A stretch of 10,740 bases of DNA from PALSA-894 sp034669145 (lineage in GTDB: Bacteria > Pseudomonadota > Alphaproteobacteria > Rhizobiales > Xanthobacteraceae): assembly GCA_034669145.1 (NCBI GenBank), contig JAXDNY010000075.1, forward strand, positions 1 through 10,740, read 5' to 3'. Within the stretch, counting starts at the first letter, position 1, and each line of letters opens with the position of its first letter. The notes under the pieces are model-generated. The model was not told the origin of the DNA. It searched no databases and saw only the letters and a program-made list of their open reading frames with translations. Below, one piece after another: positions 1-5,453 of this stretch. The position numbers and the translations under genes were made by a program.

Positions 1-819
1 GAGGATCTTGTTGATCTCGCTGTTGAGCCGCGCGATCGCCTCCTTCGGCGTGCCCTTCGGCGCGAAAAATCCCTGCCACAGCGTGAAATCGAAATCGGCA
101 AATCCGGTCGCCTCGGCGACAGTCGGAATCTCGGGCGCGGCCTGCGCGCGCACACCCGAGGATACCGCCAGCACCTTCACGGTGCCGGCTTTCATCATCG
201 GCATCACGGGCGGAAAGCCCGGAAAATACATGTCGACATGGCCGCCGATGATGTCGTTCAGCGCAGGTCCCGCGCCCTTGTAGGGCACGTGCACCAGCTT
301 GCCGGGCAGCTTCGCGCTGAGATATTCACCGGCGAGATGTCCGGGCGTCCCCGTGCCGGCCGAGGCGAACGAGAATTGCTTGCCGGACTCTTTCATGGCC
401 TTGAAGAACTCGGCCATGGTCGCATAGGGCGCCTTGCCGGGAATCGCGAGCGCGAGCGGGACGACGGTCGCAAGCGCCACAGGCATCAGGTTTTTTGGAT
501 CATAGGTGAGACCCTTGATCCAGTATTGATTGACCACAACCTCGCCGGTCTGCCCGACCAGCAGCGTGTGACCATCGGGTGCGGCGTTGACCACGGCGGT
601 CGCGCCGATCGCCCCGGTCGCGCCCGGGCGGTTCTCGACCACGACCGTTTGCCCGAGCGCGGGACCGAGCTTGTCGGCGATGATGCGCGCGACCACGTCG
701 CCGGTACCGCCCGGCGCGTAGGCAACGATCAGGTGGATGGTTTTGGAAGGGAAGGGCTGGGCGAGTGCGGGCAGGGCGGCGATGACGAGCAAGATTGCGG
801 CGAGCGATCGAAACAACAT
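1..819 (-). CDS. Bug-family tripartite tricarboxylate transporter (TTT) substrate-binding protein, 3' end outside window
   Basis: Periplasmic solute-binding protein of the Bug/TctC family, which captures small carboxylates, usually for a TctAB-type permease; the ligand cannot be read from sequence. 273 codons are visible against a usual length of about 320, so roughly the last 50 residues lie beyond position 1. Residues 1-20 form a signal peptide (MLFRSL, a hydrophobic core, then LPALAQ). Family signatures follow: IVAYAPGGTGD at about 31-41, VVVENRPGATG at 59-69, a PDG turn near 81, TPGHLAGEY, HVPYKGAGPALND, and EIPTVAEA before the edge. The ATG at 819 is preceded by a GAGAGAAG ribosome-binding site. 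No tctA or tctB is seen beside it, so it looks like one of the many orphan Bug proteins. It is divergent from the toxin-antitoxin operon. The frame is open throughout. Confidence 0.93.
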   Translation of the reverse strand, partial: MLFRSLAAILLVIAALPALAQPFPSKTIHLIVAYAPGGTGDVVARIIADKLGPALGQTVVVENRPGATGAIGATAVVNAAPDGHTLLVGQTGEVVVNQYWIKGLTYDPKNLMPVALATVVPLALAIPGKAPYATMAEFFKAMKESGKQFSFASAGTGTPGHLAGEYLSAKLPGKLVHVPYKGAGPALNDIIGGHVDMYFPGFPPVMPMMKAGTVKVLAVSSGVRAQAAPEIPTVAEATGFADFDFTLWQGFFAPKGTPKEAIARLNSEINKIL

Positions 820-895
820 GGCTTCTCTCGGCTGGATGCTTTGTCGCACGGTCGCGGAGCGGCGGCGCGGCGTCAAGCCGATCACAACGTCGTCG

Positions 896-945
896 CTGTT
901 GGAGGAATTGACAGCATGCTAGGGTGTTGTTATTATCTCCAACAG
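896..945. promoter_or_regulatory. Perfect 9-bp inverted repeat bracketing the toxin-antitoxin promoter (candidate operator)
   Basis: CTGTTGGAG at 896-904 is the exact reverse complement of CTCCAACAG at 937-945. The 32-nt spacer holds the complete -35/-10 promoter, and the arms are 41 bp apart centre to centre, close to four helical turns. Such an arrangement suits binding by a repressor dimer or tetramer, most likely the downstream HTH protein. An 8-bp palindrome AGCATGCT (913-920) lies between -35 and -10 and is a second possible half-site. The repeat is observed; the operator role is inferred. Confidence 0.55.
908..936 (+). promoter_or_regulatory. Near-consensus sigma-70 promoter of the toxin-antitoxin operon
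   Basis: TTGACA at 908-913 is a perfect -35 hexamer. After exactly 17 nt comes TATTAT at 931-936, five of six matches to the -10 consensus. Transcription should begin near 943, leaving a leader of about 15 nt that holds an AGAAGG ribosome-binding site (944-949) before the ATG at 958. This placement also excludes the in-frame ATG at 916, which lies between the two hexamers. Confidence 0.8.
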
Positions 946-957
946 AAGGCCGTGGTG

Positions 958-1230
958 ATGATGGATGAACGGCACGTCATCGCCCAGGACGCGTTCGTTG
1001 AAATCGTCGTGTGGCAGGTGCCGCAGCCCGTGCGCCGGTCAACGCATCGGCTGAAATACCGGCTCGCGCTTGTGGTCGCGGGCGAATGCATTCTTCGTTA
1101 CGACAACGAGGCCGGAAAAGGCGACCATCGGCATTTTGGCGGTGTGGAGACGCGGTACGCGTTTAACGGCTACGAGCAACTGCTGACGGATTTCTGGGCG
1201 GATGTCGATGCATGGAGGCGCCGAAGATGA
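958..1230 (+). CDS. TumE-family toxin of a type II toxin-antitoxin pair (DUF6516)
   Basis: Small 90-residue protein of the TumE/DUF6516 family, annotated as the toxin half of a toxin-antitoxin module; I know of no firmly established cellular target. The family pattern is clear: an N-terminal strand region with VVWQVPQPV (18-25), HRLKYRLALV (30-39), the hallmark RYDNEAGKGDHRH (47-59), YAF (67-69) and a C-terminal acidic helix DFWADVD. The cluster of Asp, Glu, His and Lys in YDNE and KGDHRH is the likely active surface. The start is ATG 958, eight bases after AGAAGG and just behind the promoter; a further ATG follows at 961 and GTG codons lie at 952 and 955. The frame is open far upstream, but that part would precede the promoter. 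It overlaps the next gene through ATGA at 1227-1230. The toxin precedes the antitoxin, the reverse of the commonest order. Confidence 0.85.
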   Translation: MMDERHVIAQDAFVEIVVWQVPQPVRRSTHRLKYRLALVVAGECILRYDNEAGKGDHRHFGGVETRYAFNGYEQLLTDFWADVDAWRRRR

Positions 1231-1568
1231 AGACGGTCACCCTTGAAGTCGCGTCGCGCGAGGAGGTCACGCGCCGCGCGCTTGCGGCCTTCACAGGCAA
1301 GAAACAGCAGGCCCGGATCAGCTTCGCCACGCCGGAGTTGCTGTGGAAGGTTCTGACCGCGAAGCGCTGGGAATTGCTCAAGGTCCTGGCCGGGCAGGGG
1401 CCGGTGACGATCCGCGAGGCCGCGCGCCGTGTCGGGCGTGACGTGAAAGCGGTGCACGCGGACGTGCACGCACTGCTCAAGGCCGGCGTGCTCGACAAGA
1501 ACAGCGACGGCCGGATCGAATTTCGGTTCGATGCCGTCCGCGTCGACTTCACCTTGCATGCCGCGTGA
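1227..1568 (+). CDS. HVO_A0114-type winged-helix DNA-binding protein, presumed antitoxin
   Basis: 113-residue MarR/ArsR-like DNA-binding protein that regularly accompanies TumE-family genes, so it is the presumed antitoxin and autorepressor. The signature block is conserved: ISFATPELLWKVLTAKRWELLKVLAGQGPVTIRE (31-64), then the recognition helix region AARRVGRDVKAVHADVHALLKAG (65-87), and a short wing GRIEFRFDAVRVDFTL (95-110). The N-terminal 30 residues are less structured and are the likely toxin-contacting part. An in-frame ATG exists at 1212, but the ATG at 1227 is preferred: GGAGG lies at 1214-1218, eight bases ahead of it, and it overlaps the toxin stop as ATGA, the usual arrangement for translational coupling. 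The likely operator is the inverted repeat at 896-945. Toxin neutralisation is inferred from gene pairing. Confidence 0.85.
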   Translation: MKTVTLEVASREEVTRRALAAFTGKKQQARISFATPELLWKVLTAKRWELLKVLAGQGPVTIREAARRVGRDVKAVHADVHALLKAGVLDKNSDGRIEFRFDAVRVDFTLHAA

Positions 1569-1597
1569 AGACTTATCGTTCTGTCGCGCGGCCGGAC

Positions 1598-1620
1598 GCG
1601 AAACCGGTGTCCACTTTCGC
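1598..1620. repeat. Hairpin repeat, copy 1, at a convergent junction
   Basis: GCGAAA (1598-1603) pairs with TTTCGC (1615-1620) around the 11-nt loop CCGGTGTCCAC. The reverse complement of the loop at 6490-6500 is CCGGTGCCCAC, ten of eleven identical, also with a GAAA/TTTC stem, so the two belong to one repeat family. It sits between the antitoxin stop and the oppositely oriented SDR stop. It could act as a bidirectional terminator, though neither side has a marked U-tract. Confidence 0.6.
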
Positions 1621-1631
1621 TGACCGCGCTC

Positions 1632-2372
1632 CTACCCCCGCCCGACAAACGGCATCTTGGTCGCCATCACGGTCATGAACAGCACGTTGGCGTCGAGCGG
1701 CAGGCTCGCCATGTAGGCGACCGCCGAGCCGACGTGTTCGGCGTCCATGCGCGGCTCCGGCATCATGCGTCCGTCGGGCTGCGGCACGCCGGCCACCATG
1801 CGGTCGGTCATCGGGGTCGCGGCGTTGCCGATGTCGACCTGGCCGCAGGCGATGTCGTAGGCGCGGCCATCGAGCGCCATCGATTTGGTCAGGCCCGTCA
1901 CCGCGTGCTTGGTGGAGGTGTAGGCGGCCGAGCGTGGACGCGGCGTATGCGCCGAGATCGAGCCGTTGTTGATGATGCGCCCGCCACGCGGGTTCTGGTC
2001 CTTCATGATCTTGAAGGCTTCCTGGCTGCAGACGAACAGCGCGGTCAGGTTGGTGTCCACGACTTCCTTCCACTTCTCGACCGGCAACTCCTCGAACGGC
2101 ACCGGCGGCGCGCCCATGCCGGCGTTGTTGAAGAGTACATCGAGACGGCCATAGGTCGACTTCACCTTCGCGAACATCGCGCGGATCGCGTCCACGTCCT
2201 TCACGTCGGCCGACACGGCCATGCCGTTGCCGCCGCCTTCTTTGAGGACGGCTTCGAGCGGCTCCTTCCGCCGGCCGACCAGCGTGACCGCGTAGCCCGC
2301 CTTCATCAAAGCCAGCGCGGCCGCGCGCCCCACACCCGTGCCCGCACCCGTGACGATCGCGACCTTGGCCAT
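1632..2372 (-). CDS. SDR-family NAD(P)-dependent oxidoreductase
   Basis: Classical short-chain dehydrogenase/reductase of 246 residues, the standard length, oxidising an alcohol or reducing a carbonyl with a nicotinamide cofactor in the cytoplasm; the substrate is not predictable. The Rossmann motif TGAGTGVG is at 8-15, NNAG at 82-85, the catalytic tetrad is N108, S138, Y151 and K155 (YTSTK at 151-155), and a Q-V-D-I-G-N-A-A-T-P stretch follows where PG-type residues usually occur. G33-R34-R35 after the second strand, with no acidic residue there, favours NADP(H). ATG 2372 follows GGGAG with a 7-nt gap. It is downstream of the alkyltransferase gene on the same strand with a 76-nt gap, so it may be co-transcribed or independently expressed. 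It converges on the toxin-antitoxin operon. Confidence 0.93.
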   Translation of the reverse strand: MAKVAIVTGAGTGVGRAAALALMKAGYAVTLVGRRKEPLEAVLKEGGGNGMAVSADVKDVDAIRAMFAKVKSTYGRLDVLFNNAGMGAPPVPFEELPVEKWKEVVDTNLTALFVCSQEAFKIMKDQNPRGGRIINNGSISAHTPRPRSAAYTSTKHAVTGLTKSMALDGRAYDIACGQVDIGNAATPMTDRMVAGVPQPDGRMMPEPRMDAEHVGSAVAYMASLPLDANVLFMTVMATKMPFVGRG

Positions 2373-2448
2373 TCCGCAACTCCCTGTTTGGCGTTTCCGG
2401 CCGACCTTATCGCGGGCGGCGGCGTTGGCGCCATACCAAACGGGCGGG

Positions 2449-2979
2449 TCAGAGCAGCCGCGGCTGATTGCCGATGAACACGCCTTCGAGCGCGAGCATC
2501 TTTTCCTTGGTCTCGGTGCGGCCGGGCGCCGAGAAGCCGCCGAGCTTGCCGCCTGCCGCGAGCACGCGGTGGCAGGGGATGATCAGCGGCACGGGATTGC
2601 GCGCCATCGCGACGCCGACATCCTGCGCGGCTTGCGGCGCGGTCACGCCGGCGCGCTTGGCCAGTTCGCCATAGGAGACGGTCTCGCCGAATTTCACCTT
2701 GCGCAGTGCGTCGTAAATCGGACGGCGCAGCGGATCGACGGTTGAGAGATCGAGTTCGATCGGGCTGAAGTCGATCTGTTCGCCCGCGAAATACCGTACC
2801 GCCTGCTCGACCACGGCCGCCACGTGCGGCGGCGGCTCCTGCGGCTTCGCCTTGCCGTTGAACTGCGCTTGCGCCGATGCGCGATCCGGGTAAGGCAGCC
2901 GGAAGCGCGTGATGCCGTTGTCGCTCCACGCGATGGCGGCGAAGCCGAGCCTTGTTTCGAAGACGTGATAGTGAGTCAT
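2449..2979 (-). CDS. ogt: Methylated-DNA--[protein]-cysteine S-methyltransferase (O6-alkylguanine-DNA alkyltransferase)
   Basis: Suicide DNA-repair protein that transfers the alkyl group from O6-alkylguanine (and O4-alkylthymine) to its own cysteine. At 176 residues it has the usual N-terminal ribonuclease-like domain (1-85) and the C-terminal DNA-binding, catalytic domain (86-170). The active site is PCHRV at 135-139 with nucleophile C136; N128 precedes it in ARNPVPLIIPCHR. K95 to G111 (KFGETVSYGELAKRAG) is the helix-turn-helix start, and GGFSAPGR follows the active site. The arginine finger of the recognition helix (human R128 in AARAVG) is replaced by glutamine: AAQDVG at 118-123, Q119 coded by CAG. 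An upstream in-frame start at 3060 adds 27 atypical, low-complexity residues, so ATG 2979 before THYHVFET is preferred; its ribosome-binding site is weak. Single-domain, unlike Ada. The gene lies 52 nt behind the SRPBCC gene. Confidence 0.93.
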   Translation of the reverse strand: MTHYHVFETRLGFAAIAWSDNGITRFRLPYPDRASAQAQFNGKAKPQEPPPHVAAVVEQAVRYFAGEQIDFSPIELDLSTVDPLRRPIYDALRKVKFGETVSYGELAKRAGVTAPQAAQDVGVAMARNPVPLIIPCHRVLAAGGKLGGFSAPGRTETKEKMLALEGVFIGNQPRLL

Positions 2980-2992
2980 GGCTGCGAAGATA

Positions 2993-3016
2993 GTGGCCGG
3001 CGCGCCGGCCGGCCAC
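2993..3016. terminator. GC-rich hairpin between the SRPBCC and alkyltransferase genes
   Basis: GTGGCCGG (2993-3000) pairs with CCGGCCAC (3009-3016) around an 8-nt loop. The overlapping 16-mer at 2995-3010 is itself a perfect palindrome centred on GGCGCGCC. It could attenuate read-through from the SRPBCC gene. No run of U follows on either strand and the flanks are very GC-rich, so chance or a restriction-type palindrome is a fair alternative. Confidence 0.25.
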
Positions 3017-3031
3017 CCGTTTGCTGCATTG

Positions 3032-3439
3032 TTAGGCCGCCACCGTGGCGTCCGCCTCAAGCTTTTTCTTCATCGCGTCCATGCCGTGCTGCATCATGGC
3101 GCCGATCGGCTTGGCGAGATCGTGCGGCAGGATGTCGGCGATCCACACCACGCGGCATCCGGCGTGATCGGCGAACACCTGAAGCGAACCGTTGTGATGC
3201 GTCGGCCGCCCTTCGACGACCGACCAGACGAGGCGGCGCGCCGCATCGTCGATATCGACGATCAGCTCCTTTGCCGTCATGCCGTTGGCGAAGGTCACGA
3301 TGCGGGCATCGCCCTCGAGCGTGACGTTGGTGACGAAATCCGGCGCGAGCCGGGTGTGAATCGCGCCGACATCGCCCACCGCGTCCCAGACTTGCGCGGG
3401 GTCGGCGCGCAGCGTCATGTCCTTGCGGATCGAGGCCAT
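3032..3439 (-). CDS. SRPBCC-family (START/Bet v1-like) protein
   Basis: 135-residue protein of the SRPBCC helix-grip fold, which binds hydrophobic ligands in a deep pocket; the ligand and reaction are unknown. The pattern is typical of the polyketide-cyclase/dehydrase subgroup: an opening strand MASIRKDMTLRADPAQVWDAVGDVGAIHTRL, central strands with RIVTFANGMTAKELIVDIDD and RRLVWSVVEG, then a long C-terminal helix (about 107-131, DLAKPIGAMMQHGMDAMKKKLEAD) that closes the cavity. The ATG at 3439 immediately follows the VOC stop (TAAATG), with GGAGG five bases ahead inside the VOC coding end, so the two genes form a tight transcriptional and translational unit. That close pairing suggests a joint role in handling a small organic molecule. 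Confidence 0.85.
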   Translation of the reverse strand: MASIRKDMTLRADPAQVWDAVGDVGAIHTRLAPDFVTNVTLEGDARIVTFANGMTAKELIVDIDDAARRLVWSVVEGRPTHHNGSLQVFADHAGCRVVWIADILPHDLAKPIGAMMQHGMDAMKKKLEADATVAA

Positions 3440-3817
3440 TTACGCCTCCGCCCCGCAATAGGCTTCGAGCCGGTAGCCGTCCGGATCGACCACGAAAGCC
3501 GCGTAGTAGTTCGGCGCGTAGTCGGGGCGTACGCCCGGCTTGCCGTTGTCGCGCCCGCCGGCACCGAGCGCCGCCGCGTGGAATGCCGCGACGCTTTTCT
3601 GGGTCGGCGCGTCGAAGCAGAAATGCAGGCCGGATTTTTCGTCCGCCAGCACCGGCTTGTCGGAGGCCGAAATCCACAGGACGACATTGTCCTTGCCGTA
3701 GCCAAGCGAGTTTTCGCCTTCGCTCAGCGCCTTGTAGCCGAGCGGTTTGAGCGCCGCGTCATAGAAGCGCTTGGTGCGGGCGATATCGCGCACGCCGATC
3801 GAGAAGTGATTGAGCAT
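3440..3817 (-). CDS. VOC-family (glyoxalase/bleomycin-resistance-like) protein
   Basis: 125-residue vicinal-oxygen-chelate protein made of two beta-alpha-beta-beta-beta modules. The candidate metal ligands are H4 (NHFSIGVRD), H65 (GLHFCFDA) and E118 (GYRLEAYC), which match three of the usual ligand positions. The C-terminal DPDGYRLEAY motif is typical of the lyase/dioxygenase-like branch. The substrate is not known. A second in-frame ATG lies at 3829, but ATG 3817 has GGAG (3824-3827) six bases ahead, whereas the upstream one has no ribosome-binding site, so 3817 is chosen. The ribosome-binding site falls inside a perfect 8-bp inverted repeat at 3820-3847, so translation may be controlled by an mRNA hairpin. 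It is followed directly by the SRPBCC gene. Confidence 0.88.
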   Translation of the reverse strand: MLNHFSIGVRDIARTKRFYDAALKPLGYKALSEGENSLGYGKDNVVLWISASDKPVLADEKSGLHFCFDAPTQKSVAAFHAAALGAGGRDNGKPGVRPDYAPNYYAAFVVDPDGYRLEAYCGAEA

Positions 3818-3819
3818 GG

Positions 3820-3847
3820 CTGTCTCCATTCGTTTGATGGGAGACAG
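3820..3847 (-). promoter_or_regulatory. Inverted repeat covering the VOC ribosome-binding site
   Basis: On the minus strand CTGTCTCC (3847-3840) and GGAGACAG (3827-3820) are perfect reverse complements separated by 12 nt. The right arm contains the GGAG ribosome-binding site and ends two bases before the VOC ATG, so folding of the mRNA would hide the site. It could instead be a protein-binding palindrome. The repeat is seen; the function is inferred. Confidence 0.45.
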
Positions 3848-3891
3848 GTAGGCCGGGACGGGGATCGAAAACTTGGAGAAAATTGCGCTTC

Positions 3892-4033
3892 TGTCATTCC
3901 GGGGCCGGCCGCAGGCCGGAGCCCGGAATCCATAACCCCCAAAAGCAAGTTACTCGCTCCGCTCGGGAGCGAACTCTCTTGAGTCGTGGTTATGGATTCC
4001 GGGCTCGCCGCTTCGCGTCGCCCCGGAATGACA
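3892..4033. mobile_element. 142-bp MITE-like palindromic intergenic element
   Basis: The ends are perfect 13-bp inverted repeats, TGTCATTCCGGGG (3892-3904) and its complement at 4021-4033. Inside, GAGCCCGGAATCCATAACC (3919-3937) is repeated inverted without mismatch at 3988-4006. Minor hairpins occur at 3905-3919 (CCGGCC-GCA-GGCCGG) and 3954-3972 (TCGCTCC/GGAGCGA). The whole folds as a branched cruciform and has no coding capacity. I recall elements with GTCATTCCGGGGC ends and a CCGGAATCC core as frequent in Bradyrhizobium-type genomes. It touches the AraC stop codon. No target duplication is obvious. Confidence 0.85.
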
Positions 4034-4903
4034 CTAAGCCGCCAGCCGGTATTGCCGCGGCGAGGCGCCGAATTCGGCGTGGAACGTGCGGGTGAAATTG
4101 GACAGATCCTCAAAGCCGACATCGAGCGCGATATCGGTGACCGGTGTGTTCGTCATCGCGAGCTTTCCGGCGGCATCGCGCAGCCGTGCACGCAACAGCC
4201 ATTGGTGCGGCGTAACGCCGGTCGTCGCCTTGAAGCTGCGCAGGAAATGATAGGGGCTCAGCTTTGCCAGGCGGGCAAGGCCCCCGACGGTGTGCGGCGC
4301 CGCGCTATGGGCCGCCATGTAGCGCAACACCTCGCTCATCCGGCCTTGGTGCAACGGCGTCGCCGCGCCGCTCTCGTTCGCCGACAACCCGAGCGCGGCG
4401 GCTGCGAGGTCGATCGCCACCTCTTCCATCAGGTCCGGTTGCGTCATCGCGAGCCGCGCGCGCGCGGTGAGCGGTGCAAGCGGGCGCAGCGGCGGCAAGC
4501 GGTTGTGCGCAAAGCCCGTTCGGCGCCCGGCATCATGTGCAATGCGCTCGAACAGTCCGGGTTCGAAGCGGAACGAGAGACAACGGTCACCCTCGCCATG
4601 GCGATGCGAGCAGGCAAAACAATGCCCCGCGTTGACCAGCAGATACGACCCTTCGGACAGAAGCGACGTGCCGTGCCGGTCGCGCACGACGAAGCTGCCG
4701 GAGAGCACCAGCGCGACGCTGCTGGCCGAGGTCAATTCCTCTGCCTCGTGGTCGTGCGGCCCGCAGGTGCAGATGATATCCTGGACGCGCCAGCCGTCGC
4801 CGGACGCGAGCGGCACGTCCGCGATCTCGCCGCGCGCGCCACTCGCCGCCTTGCGGGCGAGCGCGGCGGCGAGGGGATCGGTGTGAATCGGAGCCCTGTT
4901 CAT
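4034..4903 (-). CDS. AraC-family transcriptional regulator with a Cys/His-rich cupin-like sensor domain
   Basis: 289-residue regulator. The N-terminal half (about 28-170) is a cupin-type ligand-binding region with LVLSGSFVVRDRHGTSLLSEGSYLLVNAG (66-93). The C-terminal half (190-287) is the AraC double helix-turn-helix: first HTH VGGLARLAKLSPYHFLRSFK (206-225), second PVTDIALDVGFEDLSNFTRTFHAEFGASPRQYR (254-286). Two Cys/His clusters stand out in the sensor: C45, C47, H50, H52 and C95, C98, H100, H102, with C108 close by, suggesting metal or thiol sensing. ATG 4903 is chosen; GGAGG ends only two bases ahead, unusually near. A TTG start at 4912 has no ribosome-binding site. It lies 39 nt behind the DUF1203 gene, probably in one transcript. 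The stop TAG (4034-4036) directly abuts the palindromic element. Targets are unknown; it resembles Ada only in the HTH. Confidence 0.9.
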   Translation of the reverse strand: MNRAPIHTDPLAAALARKAASGARGEIADVPLASGDGWRVQDIICTCGPHDHEAEELTSASSVALVLSGSFVVRDRHGTSLLSEGSYLLVNAGHCFACSHRHGEGDRCLSFRFEPGLFERIAHDAGRRTGFAHNRLPPLRPLAPLTARARLAMTQPDLMEEVAIDLAAAALGLSANESGAATPLHQGRMSEVLRYMAAHSAAPHTVGGLARLAKLSPYHFLRSFKATTGVTPHQWLLRARLRDAAGKLAMTNTPVTDIALDVGFEDLSNFTRTFHAEFGASPRQYRLAA

Positions 4904-4942
4904 CGCCTCCAATATAGTCCCGATCGCACCGGACCTCTACCC

Positions 4943-5401
4943 TCAGGCCCGTTCGACACGCGCCGCATAGCAGCCGGGCGCGGCATAATGCAGGTGCAGG
5001 TAGGCAGCACCGGGCGCGGCGAACAGACGGTCGATGGCACTTTCGAGCTGGGTCCCTTCGACCAGCTCACGGGCGACCATCATGCCGTGCCGGTCGAACG
5101 CGCGCGCCGCGAGCGTGCGCTTGCGCAACTGCTCCGGCACCTCGTCGACCTTGTCGTAGGTCTCCTCGCCCTTGCGCACATAGATCGCGAAACGCATGCG
5201 GTAGGGGCTGTCGACGGCGTGATGCTCATAATTGGTCAGGATCAACTCGTCGCCCGGTGTGGCATCCGTCAGGCTGATGCGGCAGGGATAGGCGCCGTCG
5301 GCGGTGCGCCGCACCGCGCCAAGCGCCGCAAGCTCGGCGTCATCGAGCGCGAACAGATGATCGAAGTTTTCGGCCGGCAGGCCGGTGATGCGAAAGCTCA
5401 T
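4943..5401 (-). CDS. DUF1203 domain-containing protein
   Basis: 152-residue cytoplasmic protein spanning the whole DUF1203 family. Its biochemical role is not known to me. Conserved parts include MSFRITGLP at the start, YPCRISL (38-44, with C40), PGDELILTNYEHH (49-61), SPYRMRFAIYVRKG (65-78) and the late HLHYAAPGCYAARVER (136-151). No signal peptide or membrane segment is visible. ATG 5401 follows GGAGG with a 5-nt gap. An in-frame ATG four codons upstream (5413) lacks its own ribosome-binding site, and the frame continues upstream only as antisense of the Bug gene. It is the first gene of a probable operon with the AraC regulator and is divergent from the second Bug gene across a 109-bp intergenic region. 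Confidence 0.85.
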   Translation of the reverse strand: MSFRITGLPAENFDHLFALDDAELAALGAVRRTADGAYPCRISLTDATPGDELILTNYEHHAVDSPYRMRFAIYVRKGEETYDKVDEVPEQLRKRTLAARAFDRHGMMVARELVEGTQLESAIDRLFAAPGAAYLHLHYAAPGCYAARVERA

Positions 5402-5453
5402 GATGTCCTCCATTCGTTGTCCTCGATATGAGCCCTGGAGGCGGGCGAACCCA

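Noticed and set aside
871..876. TTGACG (minus strand) as -35 of the first Bug gene
   Set aside because: The hexamer 17 nt downstream is GACCGT, too GC-rich to be a convincing -10.
916..918. In-frame ATG as TumE start
   Set aside because: It lies between the -35 and -10 hexamers and encodes residues foreign to the family; ATG 958 has the ribosome-binding site.
238..957. Long plus-strand open frame running into the TumE gene
   Set aside because: It is antisense to the first Bug gene, has no family signature, and crosses the promoter at 908-936; only the part from 958 is a gene.
1170..1648. Minus-strand open frames over the toxin-antitoxin genes
   Set aside because: Antisense shadows in high-GC DNA; the plus strand carries two recognisable proteins.
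2978..3982. 334-codon plus-strand frame
   Set aside because: Antisense to the SRPBCC and VOC genes and running into the palindromic element; composition is Arg/His/Asp-rich shadow sequence.
2449..4903. Ada-like alkylation response linking AraC and alkyltransferase genes
   Set aside because: The AraC protein lacks the Ada zinc-binding methyl-acceptor domain and is separated from the alkyltransferase gene by the palindromic element and two other genes; shared strand alone is not evidence.
4908..4918. TATATT (minus strand) as a separate AraC promoter
   Set aside because: No -35 at a suitable distance, and it is only a few bases from the start codon; read-through from DUF1203 is likelier.
3986..5431. 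481-codon plus-strand frame
   Set aside because: Starts inside the repeat element and is antisense to AraC and DUF1203, both of which have clear domains.
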